DNA of 25,164 bases from JAQVUB01 sp033809415 (GTDB lineage: Bacteria; Verrucomicrobiota; Lentisphaeria; Oligosphaerales; Oligosphaeraceae): assembly GCA_033809415.1 (NCBI GenBank), contig JAPXLT010000031.1:1-25164 (forward strand), read 5' to 3'. The notes beneath the pieces were generated by a model. It searched no databases. It was given only the letters and a program-made list of their open reading frames with translations, and was not told where the DNA came from. Below are positions 21,863-25,164 of the stretch, in pieces. Both the position numbers and the translations under genes were made by a program. Position 1 is the stretch's first letter; each line of letters opens with the position of its first letter.

Positions 21863-22972
21863 ATGGCACAAAATAGTGGTGTAGGGACAGAATCGTTTGC
21901 GACAAAGAAAACCGCCAAAGTAAAGAAAAAATTGCGTTGGGCAATTGTTGGATGCGGTGGCATCAGCGAAACTCATATCAATGCCATTGCCCAGATTCCG
22001 GAAATTGAAATTGTCGGAGGCTGTGACATCAAGCCCGAGCGCCTCAAAGTCATGCGCGACAAATATGGAATCACTGCCACCTACAAGAAATGGGATGACA
22101 TGCTGGCCGAACTCAAGCCCGATGTCGTCGACGTCTGCACGCCCAATGGCGTCCATAAACCGGCCGTTGTCGCTGCATTGGAGGCCGGATGCCACGCCAT
22201 CACCGAAAAACCGATGGCCATGGACCCTGCCGAATGCAAGGCAATGATTGACGCCGCCAAAAAGAACAAGCGGAAACTCTGCTGCGGCTTTCAAATGCGC
22301 TACCATCCTGCCTGTGACATGTTCACACGTGCGAAGGAAGCCGGCGATATCGGCGACATCCTCTTCGTCAGATGCCGGGCAGTGCGTCGGCGCGGTGTGC
22401 CAAACTGGGGTGTTTTCGGCCAGAAGGAACTTCAGGGCGGTGGTCCAATGATTGATATCGGCGTGCACATCATCGAATCCGCCCACTACTGCATGGGAGC
22501 ACCAAAACCGATAGCCGCCTCCGGCAACTGCTGGACTTTCCTCGGCGACAAGCCATCCGAAGTCGTCAGCCCATGGCCGGGCTGGGACTGGAAGACCTAC
22601 ACGGTCGAGGATCTCTGCGTCGGACAAGTCCGCTTCGACAATGGCGCCATCATGCAGATCGAGTCCTCTTTCTGCAACCATATCGAGAAAGACGTCCACA
22701 ATTTCGAGATCGTCGGCACGAAAGGCGGCTTCAATTTCAATGAAGCAACCATTTATACCGACCATGCAGGCACTATGGTCAACAGCAAGGCGGCCTTCCT
22801 GCCTTCGGTTGATTTCGGTGCGCTCTTCGTGGCAAAATTCCAGAATTTCGCCAATGCCATTTTGCTGGGCACTCCAATGCGTTCTCCGGGTGAGGCCGGC
22901 ATGAGCGTGCAAAAGATCATTGACGGCGTTTACCGGTCTGCGGCGGCGGGCAAAGAAGTTACTATTGACTGA
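21863..22972 (+). CDS. Gfo/Idh/MocA-family NAD(P)-dependent oxidoreductase
   Basis: This 369-residue cytoplasmic dehydrogenase has a Rossmann domain with GCGGIS (30-35) after a 24-residue basic leader. The family EKP motif is Glu115-Lys116-Pro117, and the C-terminal substrate domain includes GGGPMIDIGVHIIES near 190-205. Family members oxidise or reduce sugars, inositols or nucleotide sugars; the substrate cannot be read from the sequence. AAAGGG lies about 7 bp before the ATG. It precedes an LpxC-like gene by 29 bp, probably in one transcript. Gfo/Idh/MocA enzymes such as GnnA act on UDP-GlcNAc in lipid A variants, so a nucleotide-sugar role is conceivable, but the GnnB aminotransferase partner is absent here. 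Confidence 0.92.
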   Translation: MAQNSGVGTESFATKKTAKVKKKLRWAIVGCGGISETHINAIAQIPEIEIVGGCDIKPERLKVMRDKYGITATYKKWDDMLAELKPDVVDVCTPNGVHKPAVVAALEAGCHAITEKPMAMDPAECKAMIDAAKKNKRKLCCGFQMRYHPACDMFTRAKEAGDIGDILFVRCRAVRRRGVPNWGVFGQKELQGGGPMIDIGVHIIESAHYCMGAPKPIAASGNCWTFLGDKPSEVVSPWPGWDWKTYTVEDLCVGQVRFDNGAIMQIESSFCNHIEKDVHNFEIVGTKGGFNFNEATIYTDHAGTMVNSKAAFLPSVDFGALFVAKFQNFANAILLGTPMRSPGEAGMSVQKIIDGVYRSAAAGKEVTID

Positions 22973-23001
22973 CTTTTCGGCCGTGTCCAGGTAATCATCT
23001 C

Positions 23002-24021
23002 ATGCGATCAAACATCCGCATCCTTTCTAACGGAGACCCCGAAGTCTTCGCACGCAGCCGCGAGGCGATGGACACCATCGCCGTGGACTGCTGCATCCCC
23101 GCTGATCCGAAAGTTCAGCCTGGGCGTTTTCAAACCACGCTTGCGGCGCCGTTCAGTGTCAGCGGTCCGGCGACCTACAGCAAGGGGCAGAAAAGCACGC
23201 TGCATTTCGCCCCCTGCGCGAAAGAAGGCTGGTGGTTGCACCGCACGGATTTGCCTGAACAGTTCCCGATCCGAGTTTCACCGCGGAATGTCTGGACCGC
23301 CCGGCGCAGCATTGTTTTGCGTTGCGGCAGTCCAGACAACTATGTCCGTATGACCGAGCATATCATTGCGCATCGGCTTGGACTCGGCGTTGACAATGCG
23401 GAAATCGCCCTGGGCACCGGAGACCCTCCGCTGTTTGACGTCGGCAGCATGCCGATTGTCGAGGCCATCGAGAATGCCGGCGTCGTCGAGGACGTTTCCC
23501 GGCCTCTGCGGTATTGGACAGTTAAGGAGCCGGTTGCCATCCTCAATCAATGGGATGGTTTCCTATTGTTCAAGCCTGCCGAAAATGGTGACAGGCGCCT
23601 GTATTTTGATGTTTGTATCGACTTCCCCTCGGCCATTGGAAAACAGCGCATCCAATTCTGCCTGAACAATGAAAATTTCCGGCACGGTGCACAGGCGCGC
23701 ACCAACTGTTCATTTGGCATCATGGTTTATACAAAAACGGTTGGCAAGCTTTTTGCTGACACCCGGAACCTGGGCTATAACTGGAAAAATATTCTGGTAG
23801 CCGGCAAAAAGCGTTATTTGAACACGCCCAATCTGCTGCATCAGGGAAAATCCCTGGAAGCAGTCTGGCACCGCGCCTGCCTGGACTTGATTGCCGCCCT
23901 GTCAATGCTTGAAAATGGGCGTCTGGCAGGACATATCACTTCCTATAAAGCCGGCCATGCCTTGGACGCCAGGTTGATGTCCAATCTCTACATCCACAAG
24001 CTGCTCGAAGAAGTCCGCTAA
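23002..24021 (+). CDS. Divergent LpxC-like deacetylase
   Basis: This 339-residue protein aligns by eye along the full LpxC fold (UDP-3-O-acyl-GlcNAc deacetylase, the committed step of lipid A synthesis). A 40-residue leader precedes QTTLAAPFSVSGPATYSKGQ, then RMTEHIIAHRLGLGVDNAEI with Glu119-His120 (E. coli Glu78-His79), and SYKAGHALDARL with His319 (E. coli His265). The usual RHKxLDxxGDL loop, which supplies two zinc ligands (His238, Asp242) and Asp246, is WHRACLDLIAAL (289-300). The histidine is one residue further from Asp295, and the second Asp is Ala. It may be an inactive or altered paralogue, in which case a canonical lpxC should exist elsewhere. The start has only a weak AGG site. No symbol is given for that reason. 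Confidence 0.8.
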   Translation: MRSNIRILSNGDPEVFARSREAMDTIAVDCCIPADPKVQPGRFQTTLAAPFSVSGPATYSKGQKSTLHFAPCAKEGWWLHRTDLPEQFPIRVSPRNVWTARRSIVLRCGSPDNYVRMTEHIIAHRLGLGVDNAEIALGTGDPPLFDVGSMPIVEAIENAGVVEDVSRPLRYWTVKEPVAILNQWDGFLLFKPAENGDRRLYFDVCIDFPSAIGKQRIQFCLNNENFRHGAQARTNCSFGIMVYTKTVGKLFADTRNLGYNWKNILVAGKKRYLNTPNLLHQGKSLEAVWHRACLDLIAALSMLENGRLAGHITSYKAGHALDARLMSNLYIHKLLEEVR

Positions 24022-24025
24022 AGAA

Positions 24026-24087
24026 TTTTTTAACCACGAACCACACGAAAATTTTCGTGTCTTTTCGTGTCTTTTCGTTGTTAAAAA
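24026..24087. repeat. Compact fold-back CACGAA element
   Basis: An 18-bp perfect palindrome (24043-24060, ACACGAAAA/TTTTCGTGT) is flanked by outer arms TTTTTAACCACGAA and TTCGTTGTTAAAAA that pair at 13 of 14 positions. It fills the gap between the LpxC-like and PilC-like genes and shows that the two arm types seen singly elsewhere are halves of one hairpin. Confidence 0.85.
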
Positions 24088-24102
24088 CTGGGCTGGGAGG
24101 TC

Positions 24103-25071
24103 ATGTCAGTTCTCAAAGAGCGAATTGAATTTTACCACACGCTGGCAACCCTGCTCGAAGCCGGCATTCCAATCTCGAGGGTGCTCGAACAACGCTTCCA
24201 AGGAAAATTCCGGCGTGCGGCGAGGACTCTTTCCGATGGTTTGGCAGGCGGTCTTACCCTGCATGCCGCCATGCGTTCCACGCCGCTGTTCAGCCGTTTT
24301 GAATGCAGCCTGACCGCTGCCGGCGAAAGCACCGGACGTTTGCCAGACGTCTTTCATACTTTGGAGGAATGGTTTGCACTGAACCAGCGTCTGCGCGGCC
24401 GCATCATCTCCGGCCTGCTCTATCCAATTTTCCTGTATCTGGTTTCGATGTGCATCTTTGCCATCTTCGATCTTCTCACCACCGAAAAAGAACTGTCCCA
24501 GATCGTCCTCGAGACCCTCTTTCGCCTGCTGGTGCCATTCATTGCCTACGCCCTTTTCCGGCTGCTGTCCGGTTTGTTCCTGCACCGTGCGCTGACTGGC
24601 CGGATCATCGACCTCCTGCCGATTCTGGGTTCCTTGCAGCACAAACTGGAAAGTGCGCGATTCTTCAAGGCTTTCGGACTTTGCCTGGCGACTGGCCTCG
24701 GCATCGAACAAAGCATCCAGCTCTCCGCTGACTGCTGCCGCAATCAGGCCTTCCGAGACCGCTATCTTCGTCTGAAGGAAATCCTGCGGAGGAAATCCTG
24801 TACATTCAGCGAAGCCTTTGCTGAAATTCAGACCCGCCGTGATCTCGCTGCCGCCATACCGGAAATGTTGCAAACCGGGGAACAAAGCGGCAATCTCGAT
24901 GTCTATGCAAATAGAATTTCCAAGCTTTGCAGTGACGAGGCGACTCTGCTGCTCGAGCGCATCAGCAAGTTGCTCCCGCCGCTAGTCTACTTGATCCTGG
25001 TCGTCTTCATCGCCAAGAAAATCATCGAGGTGGTATCCTTCTACACCAACATGCTCCATGACCTGATGTGA
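24103..25071 (+). CDS. Type II secretion/type IV pilus assembly protein, GspF/PilC family
   Basis: This 322-residue inner-membrane protein has two T2SSF repeats. The first (about 9-125) contains TAAGESTGRLPDVF, and the second (about 185-310) contains LQTGEQSGNLDVYANRIS. Predicted membrane helices lie near 102-125, 140-160 and 291-310. Such proteins form the platform on which pilins or pseudopilins assemble, so it could serve the pseudopilin-like protein of this window, though no ATPase or secretin gene is adjacent. It is shorter than typical 400-residue members, mostly at the N-terminus. GGGAGG (24095-24100) lies only 2 bp before the ATG, an unusually tight spacing. No better start is visible. 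Confidence 0.9.
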   Translation: MSVLKERIEFYHTLATLLEAGIPISRVLEQRFQGKFRRAARTLSDGLAGGLTLHAAMRSTPLFSRFECSLTAAGESTGRLPDVFHTLEEWFALNQRLRGRIISGLLYPIFLYLVSMCIFAIFDLLTTEKELSQIVLETLFRLLVPFIAYALFRLLSGLFLHRALTGRIIDLLPILGSLQHKLESARFFKAFGLCLATGLGIEQSIQLSADCCRNQAFRDRYLRLKEILRRKSCTFSEAFAEIQTRRDLAAAIPEMLQTGEQSGNLDVYANRISKLCSDEATLLLERISKLLPPLVYLILVVFIAKKIIEVVSFYTNMLHDLM

Positions 25072-25095
25072 GATTCCATGATTCCATTAGACATG

Positions 25096-25164
25096 GTGGA
25101 CGCTGTGGACATGGTGGACGCTGTGGACACGGTGGACGCTGTGGACACGGTGGACGTTGTGGAC
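25096..25164 (+). repeat. GTGGACNNN nonamer array, running off the window
   Basis: Seven full 9-bp units and the start of an eighth: GTGGAC followed alternately by GCT and by ATG or ACG, with GTT in the last full unit. This makes an 18-bp higher-order period. The core is the reverse complement of the TGTCCAC core at 97-229. The array is cut by the window end. Confidence 0.93.

Noticed and set aside
21860..22912. 350-codon minus-strand frame
   Set aside because: Shadow of the oxidoreductase, which has clear Rossmann and EKP motifs on the plus strand.
24106..24885. 259-codon minus-strand frame
   Set aside because: Antisense to the GspF/PilC gene; no independent support.

Overview
The window looks like a chromosomal segment of a Gram-negative bacterium of the PVC superphylum, most likely Lentisphaerota (Victivallis-like). 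The evidence is a prepilin-type protein with the GFFTLIE...H-x9-DG signature, translationally coupled to a LacI-family regulator and followed by a secreted glycosidase, which is an arrangement I associate with that phylum. Further support comes from an LpxC-like protein (lipid A chemistry), a PilC/GspF-type assembly protein, a GH13_8-type branching enzyme and very repeat-rich intergenic DNA. The taxonomic call is inference; no rRNA or marker gene is present.

Layout. 391-2058 (+) is a GH127-like glycosidase. 2140-4188 (-) is a glycogen branching enzyme. 4572-4916 (-) is an orphan antitoxin-like XRE regulator with a good promoter at 5019-5047. 15913 down to 5395 is one long minus-strand defence-type region: a SNF2-family helicase (12644-15913), a DUF4391 protein (12021-12647, ATGA overlap), a type III methyltransferase Mod (9551-11446) and a type III restriction subunit Res (5395-8502). 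This module is interrupted twice by repeat DNA. Between mod and res lies a Y1 (IS200/RAYT-like) transposase flanked by oppositely oriented REP-like palindromes. Between the DUF4391 gene and mod lies a REP-like element that has itself been split by a 142-bp MITE-like insertion. 16376-21221 (+) is a LacI regulator / pseudopilin / secreted GH-like operon with a putative operator upstream. 21863-24021 (+) holds a Gfo/Idh/MocA oxidoreductase and a divergent LpxC-like protein, and 24103-25071 (+) is a PilC/GspF-family protein.

Intergenic DNA is the other main feature. Nearly every gap is a mosaic of recurring modules: CACGAA-rich arms that can fold back on themselves, a shared tail (CATCCGTC...GCAGCA), CACGGAG/CCGTG blocks, a small CAACCG-n3-CGGTTG palindrome, 9-bp tandem arrays (GTGGACNNN, GACCCGTCC, GACGGATCG) and 7-bp G-rich arrays. 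Nonamer arrays lie near both ends of the window in opposite orientation.

The best candidates for new biology are the four-gene helicase-DUF4391-Mod-Res module, the nested REP/MITE structures, the regulator-pseudopilin-glycosidase operon and the LpxC-like protein with an altered metal/catalytic loop. No tRNA, rRNA, CRISPR array or convincing intrinsic terminator was seen.
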